Positions 1 to 6,446 are shown, counted from the stretch's first letter. The stretch is DNA of 6,623 bases from JAUIAI01 sp049680625 (GCA_049680625.1 JBAUID010000166.1:1-6623); one strand, 5' to 3'. Made by a program: numbers and translations. The notes: generated by a model not told the origin, from the sequence alone.

Positions 1-489
1 GCAGGTGGTTGTTTTTGGGGTATGCAGGATCTCATCCGAAAGCTGCCAGGGGTGCAAAACACCCGGGTCGGCTACACCGGAGGTGATGTCCCAAATGCGA
101 CCTATCGGAATCACGGTACACATGCCGAAGGCATAGAGATCTTGTTCGACAATACGCAAATTACCTATCGACAGATACTCGAGTTCTTTTTCCAGATTCA
201 TGATCCGTCGACAAAAAACCGACAGGGGAATGACACCGGCATGTCTTATCGGTCGGCTATTTACTATGAAAATGATGCGCAGCATGATGAAGCATTGCGC
301 ACAATTGCCGATGTCGATGCGTCAGCTGCTTGGCCCGGAAAAGTGGTCACCGAAGTGGTACCCGTCGGTGATTTCTGGGAGGCTGAGCCAGAGCATCAAG
401 ATTATCTCGAGCGGATTCCTCACGGCTACACCTGCCATTTTCCCCGGCCCGACTGGGTTTTGCCGCAAGTGGTTAAACAATCCGCCTGA
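1..489 (+). CDS. msrA: Peptide-methionine (S)-S-oxide reductase MsrA, 5'-truncated by the window edge
   Basis: MsrA reduces the S-epimer of methionine sulfoxide, free or in proteins, back to methionine in the cytoplasm, using a catalytic cysteine that is recycled through a disulfide and thioredoxin. Reading in frame from base 1 gives AGGCFWG, the MsrA active-site motif, with the catalytic Cys codon at 10-12. The ATG at 22 is therefore an internal Met directly after the motif and not the start; only a short N-terminus (perhaps 5-15 residues for a short-form MsrA) is missing to the left. Other family marks are GYTGG, the THAEGIEI segment carrying the conserved Glu, RQGNDTG, YRSAIYY and the C-terminal GYTCHFPRPDW. 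The Cys there (codon 433-435) is the only other cysteine and so the likely resolving residue. Stop is TGA at 487-489. A terminator follows, so it is a transcription unit separate from the transporter. No frameshift seen. Confidence 0.95.
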   Translation, partial: AGGCFWGMQDLIRKLPGVQNTRVGYTGGDVPNATYRNHGTHAEGIEILFDNTQITYRQILEFFFQIHDPSTKNRQGNDTGMSYRSAIYYENDAQHDEALRTIADVDASAAWPGKVVTEVVPVGDFWEAEPEHQDYLERIPHGYTCHFPRPDWVLPQVVKQSA

Positions 490-530
490 CGCATTGCAAA
501 TCAAGAGATGATGGTAAGTAAGCGCTAAAG

Positions 531-565
531 ACGGACTCTGCGGGGTCCGTTTCTTTTAATTTTTT
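531..565 (+). terminator. Rho-independent terminator after msrA
   Basis: The arms ACGGACTC (531-538) and GGGTCCGT (543-550) form an 8-bp stem with one T-G wobble and a TGCG loop. A T-rich tract follows directly (551-565: TTCTTTTAA then six T). It lies 41 bases after the msrA stop codon and should end msrA transcription, isolating it from the downstream operon. Confidence 0.85.
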
Positions 566-632
566 GCGAACATTGTTTTACTGACGTAATTGTTGCGACG
601 CAGCACGTGATGCGAGTATCGAAGTGCAGAAA

Positions 633-653
633 GATTGCATTCGAATCTCAATC
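633..653. promoter_or_regulatory. Imperfect dyad in the leader of the transporter operon (possible operator)
   Basis: The arms GATTG (633-637) and CAATC (649-653) flank the 8-bp palindrome ATTCGAAT (639-646). The centre of the arms and of the palindrome differ by half a base, so symmetry is imperfect. It lies about 75-100 bases upstream of the first ATPase start, in the 164-base stretch between the msrA terminator and that gene, where the operon promoter should be. Sigma70 matches in this stretch are poor: TTGCGA at 593 with TATCGA at 617, or TTGCAT at 635 with TACACT at 660. I do not assign a promoter. An operator role is a guess from position and symmetry only. Confidence 0.2.
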
Positions 654-714
654 CATGTGTACACTCCGTCAATCCACCGCATTGCCCGGACTGTTCTGAG
701 GTAGCGCGAAAGAT

Positions 715-721
715 GGAGGAG
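715..721 (+). promoter_or_regulatory. Ribosome binding site that fixes the TTG start of the first ATPase
   Basis: GGAGGAG lies 8 bases before the TTG at 730. The reading frame upstream of that TTG has no ATG or GTG before an in-frame stop TGA at 697-699. The conserved family N-terminus (ALLEVDNL) begins right after the TTG. Together these make TTG the start. Confidence 0.85.
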
Positions 722-729
722 ACACCAGC

Positions 730-1725
730 TTGGCCCTGTTAGAGGTTGACAACCTGCAGACGCAGTTCCTGACGTCAGTAGGTACCGTAAAAGCGGTAGA
801 TGGCATTTCGTATGATGTCGAAGAAGGTGAAACGGTTGCAATAGTCGGCGAGTCCGGCTGTGGCAAATCAGTTGGCGCACTGTCTATTATGCGATTGATC
901 CCCTGGCCTCCAGGCCGGATCATCGGCGGCGCAGTCCGGTTCAAAGGGCGTGACCTGGTCAAGATCAGTGAAGCGGAAATGCGCGAAGTGCGTGGCGGTG
1001 AAATTGGCATGGTCTTCCAGGAGCCCATGACCTCGCTGAACCCCGTGCTGACCATCGGCCGGCAATTAACCGAAACCCTCGAACAACACCTTGGGCTCAC
1101 CCGGGCGCAAGCTGATGTTCGCGCTGAAGAGTTGCTTGGTCTGGTGGGTATGTCCGATGCCAAACGCCGACTCAAGCAATATCCGCATCATTTGAGCGGT
1201 GGCATGCGCCAGCGGGTAATGATTGCCATGGCTTTGTCCTGTGAGCCCAAGCTGATCATTGCTGATGAGCCCACCACAGCGTTGGACGTTACGATTCAGG
1301 CGCAAATCCTCGAGTTGATGAAAGAGCTCACCCGCAAGCTTGGGGTCGCTCTGATCGTAATTACCCATAATCTTGGGGTCGTGGCACGCTATGCTGACCG
1401 GGTCAACGTGATGTATGCGGGAAAGATTGTGGAGCGCGGCAGTGCCAAAGATATCTACCACCGGCCATCACACCCGTACACGCTTGCCCTGCTGCGATCC
1501 GTCCCGCGCATGGACCAGGCAAGAAAAGCCAAGCTAGACCCGGTTGATGGTCAGCCACCCGATCTCACCCGTCTTGATGGCGGTTGTGCCTTCCGGCCGC
1601 GCTGTGCCTTCAGAACTGAGCAATGCAACCAGTCGTTCCCGCCTTTGAGCGAAGTTGATGACGGTCATACTGCAGCCTGCTTCCATACCGATCGGGTACG
1701 CCTGGAAGCGGTCAATAAATCGTGA
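730..1725 (+). CDS. ABC importer ATP-binding protein, DppD/OppD-like (peptide/nickel family)
   Basis: One of the two different ATPases that power a Dpp/Opp-type importer from the cytoplasmic face of the inner membrane. The 331-residue product has the full ABC set: Walker A GESGCGKS (40-47), Q-loop Gln97 in VFQEPMTSLNP, signature LSGGMRQR (155-162), Walker B LIIADE (175-180), D-loop ALD (184-186) and switch His213. The C-terminal oligopeptide-transporter extension begins near HPYTLALL (248-255). It carries Cys286, Cys292, Cys299 and Cys317 around CAFRPRC, the motif reported to hold a [4Fe-4S] cluster in related importers. Length is normal for the family and all catalytic residues are present, so it should be active. 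It begins at TTG behind a strong ribosome site and is the first gene of the operon. Its stop overlaps the next start (GTGA, 1722-1725), implying translational coupling. Family is sure; the substrate (peptide, nickel, opine or other) is not shown by the sequence. Confidence 0.95.
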   Translation: MALLEVDNLQTQFLTSVGTVKAVDGISYDVEEGETVAIVGESGCGKSVGALSIMRLIPWPPGRIIGGAVRFKGRDLVKISEAEMREVRGGEIGMVFQEPMTSLNPVLTIGRQLTETLEQHLGLTRAQADVRAEELLGLVGMSDAKRRLKQYPHHLSGGMRQRVMIAMALSCEPKLIIADEPTTALDVTIQAQILELMKELTRKLGVALIVITHNLGVVARYADRVNVMYAGKIVERGSAKDIYHRPSHPYTLALLRSVPRMDQARKAKLDPVDGQPPDLTRLDGGCAFRPRCAFRTEQCNQSFPPLSEVDDGHTAACFHTDRVRLEAVNKS

Positions 1726-2792
1726 ATACAGCCACTGAAACTCAGCCCACCGGTACTCAGCCCACCGGTACTCAGCCCACCGGTACTCAGCCCTATACCC
1801 AGGTCGACAATCGTTCCGACGAGGTCCTGCTGGAAGTGCGTAATCTGAAAATGCACTTCCCCGTCTACGAGGGTGCGATGTTCCGGCGCGTTACCGGCCA
1901 TGTTAAAGCGGTTGATGACGTCAGCTTTACGATTCGCAAAGGTGAAACACTGGGCCTGGTGGGTGAATCCGGTTGCGGAAAGACCACGACCGGGCGCTGC
2001 ATTCTGCAGCTCGAGAAACCAACTGCCGGCGAGATCATTTATGACGGAAAAGATCTGTCCAAGCTTGATCGCGCAGAGCTTGTGGCCATGCGCCAACGCA
2101 TTCAGGTTATTTTTCAAGACCCGTTCAGTTCACTGAATCCACGCATGCTGGTCGGTGACATTATCAGTGAGCCAATGATGGTTCATGGCACCATCACCGA
2201 CAAGGCGGCCCGTCAGAAACGGGTACTGCAGTTGCTGGATACGGTTGGCCTCAATACCCGCTTTGCTGATCGTTATCCGCACGAAATGAGTGGCGGGCAG
2301 CGTCAACGGGTCGGTATCGCGCGGGCGCTGGCGTTAAATCCCGAATTTATTGTGTGCGACGAGGCGATATCTGCGCTCGATGTGTCTATTCAGGCCCAAA
2401 TCATCAATTTGCTTGAAGATCTGCGCGACGAATTTGGCCTGACTTATTTGTTCATTGCCCACGATTTGAGCGTCGTGCGCCACCTGTGTCACAAGGTTGC
2501 CGTGATGTACCTGGGCAAGGTTGCCGAAATGGCGGAATGTGACGAGTTATACGACAATCCGACTCATCCGTATACCAAAGCGCTGCTTGATGCAGTGCCT
2601 GTGCCTGATCCGACCATCGAATTGAGTCGGCCCCATCAAACAATTGTCGGCGAAATTCCAAGTCCGATTAATCCGCCGAGTGGATGCGTTTTCCATCCTC
2701 GGTGTTCGATCGCGGTAGATGCCTGTAGTCAGCGTGTGCCCGAATTGCGCGAATGGAAACAAGCTCACTGGGTCTCGTGCCCGGAAGTGTAA
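1722..2792 (+). CDS. ABC importer ATP-binding protein, DppF/OppF-like (peptide/nickel family)
   Basis: Second ATPase of the importer, expected to pair with the upstream one under the two permeases. The 356-residue product has Walker A GESGCGKT (81-88), Q-loop Gln132 in IFQDPFSSLNP, signature MSGGQRQR (189-196), Walker B FIVCDE (209-214), D-loop ALD (218-220) and switch His247. The residue after the Walker B Glu is Ala (DEAISALD), where DEP is more usual; this is tolerated in the family and the catalytic Glu is kept. The C-terminal extension has Cys322, Cys328, Cys335 and Cys353, at exactly the same spacing as in the upstream paralogue. The GTG start is inferred from the 4-base overlap with the upstream stop. 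Only a weak GGAAG lies 13 bases before it, so coupling probably supplies initiation. The first ~34 residues precede the conserved LLEVRNL and include a TQPTG repeat, extra to the usual family N-terminus and probably disordered. The stop TAA is 72 bases before the binding-protein gene. Confidence 0.94.
   Translation: MNTATETQPTGTQPTGTQPTGTQPYTQVDNRSDEVLLEVRNLKMHFPVYEGAMFRRVTGHVKAVDDVSFTIRKGETLGLVGESGCGKTTTGRCILQLEKPTAGEIIYDGKDLSKLDRAELVAMRQRIQVIFQDPFSSLNPRMLVGDIISEPMMVHGTITDKAARQKRVLQLLDTVGLNTRFADRYPHEMSGGQRQRVGIARALALNPEFIVCDEAISALDVSIQAQIINLLEDLRDEFGLTYLFIAHDLSVVRHLCHKVAVMYLGKVAEMAECDELYDNPTHPYTKALLDAVPVPDPTIELSRPHQTIVGEIPSPINPPSGCVFHPRCSIAVDACSQRVPELREWKQAHWVSCPEV
1740..1793 (+). repeat. 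15-bp in-frame tandem repeat in the 5' end of the DppF-like gene
   Basis: Three perfect copies of ACTCAGCCCACCGGT (1740-1754, 1755-1769, 1770-1784) are followed by a 9-base partial copy (1785-1793). Each unit encodes TQPTG and contains the palindrome ACCGGT. The unit length is a multiple of three, so gain or loss of copies changes protein length without breaking the frame. The perfect identity suggests recent slippage expansion. Confidence 0.95.
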
Positions 2793-2809
2793 AAGTAAGA
2801 ACCGGGCGA

Positions 2810-2841
2810 TTGACTAGTCTGAATCGTGGCCACGGTATTGT
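2810..2841 (+). promoter_or_regulatory. Palindrome and weak promoter-like sequence before the binding-protein gene
   Basis: The 72-base gap between the second ATPase and the binding protein holds a perfect 10-bp palindrome CGTGGCCACG (2825-2834). A TTGACT (2810-2815, 5 of 6 to the -35 consensus) lies ten bases before it. The best -10-like match is TATTGT (2836-2841), which gives a 20-base spacer, too long for a good sigma70 promoter; GGTATT at 18 bases matches poorly. GTGG (2826-2829) can alternatively pair with CCAC (2844-2847) in the RNA. An internal promoter or operator that raises binding-protein expression is possible but weakly supported. Confidence 0.2.
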
Positions 2842-2851
2842 GACCACTCAT

Positions 2852-2859
2852 TAAGGAGG
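2852..2859 (+). promoter_or_regulatory. Near-ideal Shine-Dalgarno of the binding-protein gene
   Basis: TAAGGAGG, complementary to the 3' end of 16S rRNA, lies 5 bases before the ATG at 2865. It is the best ribosome site in the window and contrasts with the weak or absent sites before the second ATPase and the two permeases. This fits a binding protein made in excess over the membrane complex. Confidence 0.85.
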
Positions 2860-2864
2860 GAGAC

Positions 2865-4478
2865 ATGAAACACTTAGGTCTGAAAATCGCGGCGGTAGCC
2901 GCCTTTGGGATCGCATCGGTCATCGGCGCATCGTCCGATGCCTATGCTGACACCAAGCCAAAAATGGGCGGTACGCTCAAGTACGTGGTACCTGCTGAGC
3001 CGCCCAGTTTCGATGCACATCGGGAAACATCGTTTGCATTGATTCATCCGATTGCGCCGTTCTACAGCGTACTGATTCGTGTAAACCCCGAAGATCCGGC
3101 GTCGACCACTTTTGTGTGCGATTTGTGCACAGAAATGCCAAAGGCTGAGGACGGCGGTAAGTCATACACGTTCAAGTTGCTTAAAGGCGTGAAATTCAGC
3201 GACGGGTCTGATCTGACATCTGCTGATGTACTCGCTACTTATAACAAGATTATCTTTCCGCCCGAAGGGATTCCCAGCGCGCGCAAAGCGTTTTTTGTCA
3301 TGGTCGACAGTATCAGTGCACCCGATCCGGAAACTATTACGTTTAAGCTGAAGTACCCATCTGGCGCTTTCCTGGCATCCTTGGCCAATCCGTATAACTT
3401 CATCTATTCCAAGGCCAAACTGGATGTAGATATGAAGTGGTATGAGAAAAACATCATGGGTTCCGGCCCGTTCTTGTTCGACTCTCGTGAAGCTGGTGCG
3501 GTGATTCGTGGCAAAAAGAATCCCAATTACTATCATGCTGGCAAACCCTACCTGGATGGTTTCGAAGCCATCTTCGCGAAAAAGCAGTCTCTGCGCGTGC
3601 AAGCGGTTCAGGGTGATCGGGCTGCGATCGAGTTTCGTGGCTTTCCGCCAAAGAGTCGTGATGACCTCGTAAAGGCGCTCGGCAAAGACGTGACGGTTCA
3701 GGAATCTGACTGGAACTGCGTTCTGTTGATTACTCCTAACCATAAGGTCAAGCCGTTTGATGATGTCCGGGTTCGTCGGGCAATGACACTGGCGATTGAC
3801 CGCTGGGGTGGGTCTGAGTATTTGTCGAAAATTGCTATCGTCAAGGCTGCGGGTGGAGTTGTTTATCCGGGGCATCCGCTGGCTGCGACAAAAGAAGAGC
3901 TGCAAGAGCTCGCCGGCTACTGGCCTGACCTCAAAAAGTCACGCGAAGAAGCCAAGCGCCTGCTCAAAGAAGCTGGTGTGCCGAACTTGAAGTTCACTCT
4001 GAACAACCGTGGTGTTGATCAGCCGTACAAGATTGTTGGTACCTGGCTAATCGACCAATGGAAGCAGGTTGGCATCCAGGCGACACAACGTGTGCAGCCA
4101 ACCGGTCCCTTTTATGCCACTTTGCGCCGCTCAAAAGACTTCGATGTGTCGCTGGACTTCAACTGTCAGGCTGTAGTGAACCCATTGCTTGATGTCGCAA
4201 AGTTTGTGTCTGCAAGCAAAACCGGTAACCAGCACGGTCAGTTCGAAGATCCGGAAATGGATAAGATGTTTGAAGCCATGAATCAGGAGGCTGACGAAGG
4301 CAAGCAACGCGAAATCATGCGGAAATTTGAAAAGCGTGCGCTTGATGAGCAGGTTAACTCGATGATCACCCTATGGTGGTATCGAATCATTCCGCATCGC
4401 TCGTACGTTAAAGGCTGGAAAATCAGCCCCAGCCATTACCTGAACCAGGATTTATCCGGTATCTGGCTGGATCAGTAA
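2865..4478 (+). CDS. Periplasmic substrate-binding protein, family 5 (DppA/OppA-like)
   Basis: Captures the ligand in the periplasm and hands it to the permeases. The 537-residue precursor begins with a Sec signal peptide: Lys2 and Lys7, a hydrophobic core (about 8-22), then Ala26-Tyr27-Ala28 before Asp29, the likely signal peptidase I site. There is no lipobox Cys, so it should be soluble. Family-5 marks are GGTLKYVVPAEPPSFD (35-50), YTFKLLKGVKFSDG (101-114), GSGPF (199-203), NPNYY (219-223), FDDVRVRRAMTLAIDR (298-313) and the AKRLLKEAG helix (363-371). Cys285 and Cys434 match by ungapped local alignment, from memory, the cysteines of the OppA disulfide. Two residues after Cys434, where OppA has the Asp that binds the peptide amino group, this protein has Ala436. 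A further pair, Cys85 and Cys88, forms CDLC. The ligand is thus unknown and may not be an ordinary free-N-terminus peptide. The family call is firm; assignment as peptide-specific is not. Confidence 0.93.
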   Translation: MKHLGLKIAAVAAFGIASVIGASSDAYADTKPKMGGTLKYVVPAEPPSFDAHRETSFALIHPIAPFYSVLIRVNPEDPASTTFVCDLCTEMPKAEDGGKSYTFKLLKGVKFSDGSDLTSADVLATYNKIIFPPEGIPSARKAFFVMVDSISAPDPETITFKLKYPSGAFLASLANPYNFIYSKAKLDVDMKWYEKNIMGSGPFLFDSREAGAVIRGKKNPNYYHAGKPYLDGFEAIFAKKQSLRVQAVQGDRAAIEFRGFPPKSRDDLVKALGKDVTVQESDWNCVLLITPNHKVKPFDDVRVRRAMTLAIDRWGGSEYLSKIAIVKAAGGVVYPGHPLAATKEELQELAGYWPDLKKSREEAKRLLKEAGVPNLKFTLNNRGVDQPYKIVGTWLIDQWKQVGIQATQRVQPTGPFYATLRRSKDFDVSLDFNCQAVVNPLLDVAKFVSASKTGNQHGQFEDPEMDKMFEAMNQEADEGKQREIMRKFEKRALDEQVNSMITLWWYRIIPHRSYVKGWKISPSHYLNQDLSGIWLDQ

Positions 4479-4518
4479 CGCGATTGATTCGTAAAAGACA
4501 GTTGTAGTTGTAGTACCA

Positions 4519-4546
4519 GGTGACCAGGCCTGCAGGTCTGGTCACC
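4519..4546 (+). promoter_or_regulatory. Strong inter-cistronic hairpin between the binding protein and first permease
   Basis: The arms GGTGACCAGGCC (4519-4530) and GGTCTGGTCACC (4535-4546) give a 12-bp stem with one G-T wobble and a TGCA loop. No T-tract follows, so it is not a classical full terminator. It starts 41 bases after the binding-protein stop and ends 19 bases before the permease start. In other binding-protein operons such hairpins shield the upstream mRNA from 3' exonucleases or cause partial termination, giving more binding protein than permease; that role is inferred here. A short direct repeat (GTTGTA twice, 4501-4512) lies just before it. Confidence 0.75.
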
Positions 4547-4565
4547 GCCGCAATATAAGAGTCTT

Positions 4566-5537
4566 ATGGCCCAATACATTCTGAAACGCATGTTGCTGAT
4601 GATCCCCACGTTGTTGGGTGCGGCAATACTCGTGTTTTTCCTGATGCGCTTAATTCCGGGTGACGTGTGCGAACTACGCATGGCTGGCACCGGGTCTTAT
4701 GTAGACGAAGCTGCGCTGGCTATTTGCCGCGCCGAAATCGGCATCGATCGACCAGTTGTCGTTCAGTTCTGGGACTTTATCTCCGGCTTCTTTACCTTCG
4801 ACCTTGGCACGTCGATGTACACGAACCGGCCAATTTCTGAAGAAATTGCCCTGCGCTTTCAACTGTCATTGCAAGTAGCCCTGATGGCTACATTTGTAAC
4901 CATCGTTATTGCGATTCCGCTGGGCGCCTTGTCGGCAATTCGCCAGAATACCTGGGTAGATTATGTTGTGCGGGCTGTCTCAATCGCCGGTATCGCGATG
5001 CCGTCGTTTTGGTTGGGCATCCTGATTATTCTTGGGCTACTGGTGACCACAAAAAGTGTGTTCGGCCAGGCATGGATGCCGCCTATCCAATACGTGCCCA
5101 TTTGGGTAGACCCGATACATAACTTAAGCATGTTGATCTGGCCGGCGCTGGCTACCGGTTACCGATACTCCTCGGTCGCAACCCGGATGACACGCTCGGC
5201 AATGCTGGAAGTGTTGCGCGAAGACTATGTCCGGACAGCAAAAGCGAAAGGTCTGGTTCAAAAGTTGATAATTCGGCGTCATGCCCTCAAGAATTCCCTA
5301 CTACCGGTTGTTACCGTGATCGGAATCGAATTTGCATTCTTGTTTGGCGGCCTGGTAGTGACCGAGCAAGTGTTCAACCTGAACGGACTGGGCAAATTGT
5401 TTGTTGAATCGGTTACCAATCACGATTACGCAATGACCCAGGCCCTGGTCATGCTGGTGGTCAGTGTCTTTGTTGTCACCAACTTCATCGTCGACATCCT
5501 GTATGGGTGGTTAGACCCACGTATTCGTTTCGCCTAA
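4566..5537 (+). CDS. ABC importer permease, DppB/OppB-like
   Basis: One of the two inner-membrane subunits that form the translocation path. The 323-residue protein opens with the typical DppB N-terminus MAQYILKRMLLMIPTLLG, then FFLMRLIPGD (24-33). Hydrophobic segments fit about six membrane helices: roughly 10-28, 100-123, 134-160, 186-203, 246-268 and 293-312. The cytoplasmic EAA loop that docks an ATPase is at about 215-245 (EVLREDYVRTAKAKG, then RRHALKNSLLPVV). The GGLVVTEQVFNLNGLG segment (261-276) and the C-terminal YGWLDPRIRFA are also typical. Length is close to the family norm. The ATG is chosen because it starts the conserved N-terminus; the ribosome site is weak (AAGAG at 4557-4561, 4 bases away), which fits lower expression than the binding protein. 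The next gene follows after 6 bases. Sure as a DppB-family permease; the substrate is undetermined. Confidence 0.94.
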   Translation: MAQYILKRMLLMIPTLLGAAILVFFLMRLIPGDVCELRMAGTGSYVDEAALAICRAEIGIDRPVVVQFWDFISGFFTFDLGTSMYTNRPISEEIALRFQLSLQVALMATFVTIVIAIPLGALSAIRQNTWVDYVVRAVSIAGIAMPSFWLGILIILGLLVTTKSVFGQAWMPPIQYVPIWVDPIHNLSMLIWPALATGYRYSSVATRMTRSAMLEVLREDYVRTAKAKGLVQKLIIRRHALKNSLLPVVTVIGIEFAFLFGGLVVTEQVFNLNGLGKLFVESVTNHDYAMTQALVMLVVSVFVVTNFIVDILYGWLDPRIRFA

Positions 5538-5543
5538 ATAACT

Positions 5544-6446
5544 ATGTCATCAACTGCTATCCCCACAATCGATTCTGAACTCGAAGTTCCACCGGAAAAG
5601 CCCTCAGCGGTTGCCCGGCTGTTTCAGTGGGTTCGTAAACAGCCCCTGGGTGCTGCCGGTGGCTTGATTGTATTGCTGATGATTTTCGCCGGCGCTTTTG
5701 CGCCGTGGCTCACCAGCTACGATCCGACGGCCAACGATTTTTCCGCAATGCACCAGGCCCCCGGGGCTGAACATTGGTTGGGTACAGATCAGTTTGGCCG
5801 GGATCTGCTTTCGCGCATCATGTACGGGGCACGGACTGCCTTAATCGTTGGGTTTGTATCGGCTTTTGTCGGCGCGACGCTTGGTCTGGTGCTCGGGGTG
5901 GCCAGTGCATATTTTGGTGGTCGGTTTGACCTGATTTTTCAGCGGGTAATGGACGTCTTCATGGCGTTCCCGCTGATCATCCTGGCCCTTGCCGTGGTGT
6001 CAATCTTTGGCGCAGGCCTGCAAAACGTCATTATTGCGATCACGATTCCGTTTATTCCCAGATGCGCACGGGTGGTGCGTTCCAGCGCCCTGGCTATTCG
6101 CGAGGTGCCTTATATTGACGCTGCCCGGGCAATGGGCTTTTCTGATGCCCGGATTATCCTGCGACACATGGTGCCAAACGTTATGGCACCGTATCTGATC
6201 CTGATCACTGCTTTTGTCGGCCAGGCAATTTTGCTTGAGGCGTCGTTGTCTTACCTGGGGCTGGGTGTCCAGGAGCCGACACCGGCCTGGGGCCTGATGC
6301 TTCAGGGCGGCGCAGAGGAATACGCCGAAAGTGCGCCGTGGATTGCGGTTTTCCCCGGGTTGGCAATAACCCTGGGAGTGTTTGGCTTCAATCTGTTTGG
6401 TGATGCGGTTCGCGATACCCTCGATCCGAAGCTGCGAACCCAGTAA
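5544..6446 (+). CDS. ABC importer permease, DppC/OppC-like
   Basis: Second inner-membrane subunit and last gene of the operon, expected to heterodimerise with the DppB-like protein. The 300-residue product has a polar N-terminal tail (1-35), then a first membrane helix (about 37-56) as in the OppC N-terminal domain. The DppC hallmark HWLGTDQFGRDLLSRIMYGAR is at 77-97. Further helices lie roughly at 99-122, 140-155, 158-172, 214-231 and 266-285. The EAA loop is at about 187-211 (EVPYIDAARAMGFSDARI, then RHMVPN), and the typical SYLGLGVQEPTPAWG is at 236-250. It ends in GDAVRDTLDPKLR, as family members usually do. The start lies 6 bases after the permease stop with no visible Shine-Dalgarno, so reinitiation or coupling from the upstream gene is likely. 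Complete, with nothing disrupted. Confidence 0.94.
   Translation: MSSTAIPTIDSELEVPPEKPSAVARLFQWVRKQPLGAAGGLIVLLMIFAGAFAPWLTSYDPTANDFSAMHQAPGAEHWLGTDQFGRDLLSRIMYGARTALIVGFVSAFVGATLGLVLGVASAYFGGRFDLIFQRVMDVFMAFPLIILALAVVSIFGAGLQNVIIAITIPFIPRCARVVRSSALAIREVPYIDAARAMGFSDARIILRHMVPNVMAPYLILITAFVGQAILLEASLSYLGLGVQEPTPAWGLMLQGGAEEYAESAPWIAVFPGLAITLGVFGFNLFGDAVRDTLDPKLRTQ

Noticed and set aside
508..528. Tiny + strand frame (MMVSKR) just before the msrA terminator
   Set aside because: Six codons with no ribosome site; it ends right before the terminator stem and has no sign of being a leader peptide for attenuation.
669..1175. Minus-strand open frame over the start of the first ATPase
   Set aside because: It is Ser/Arg/Pro-rich, typical of an antisense shadow, and opposes the Walker A region of a clear ABC ATPase.
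3162..3905. Long open frame (247 codons) on the minus strand inside the binding-protein gene
   Set aside because: It lies wholly opposite a well-supported gene and its translation shows no recognisable domain. The + strand product is a clear family-5 binding protein over the same bases.
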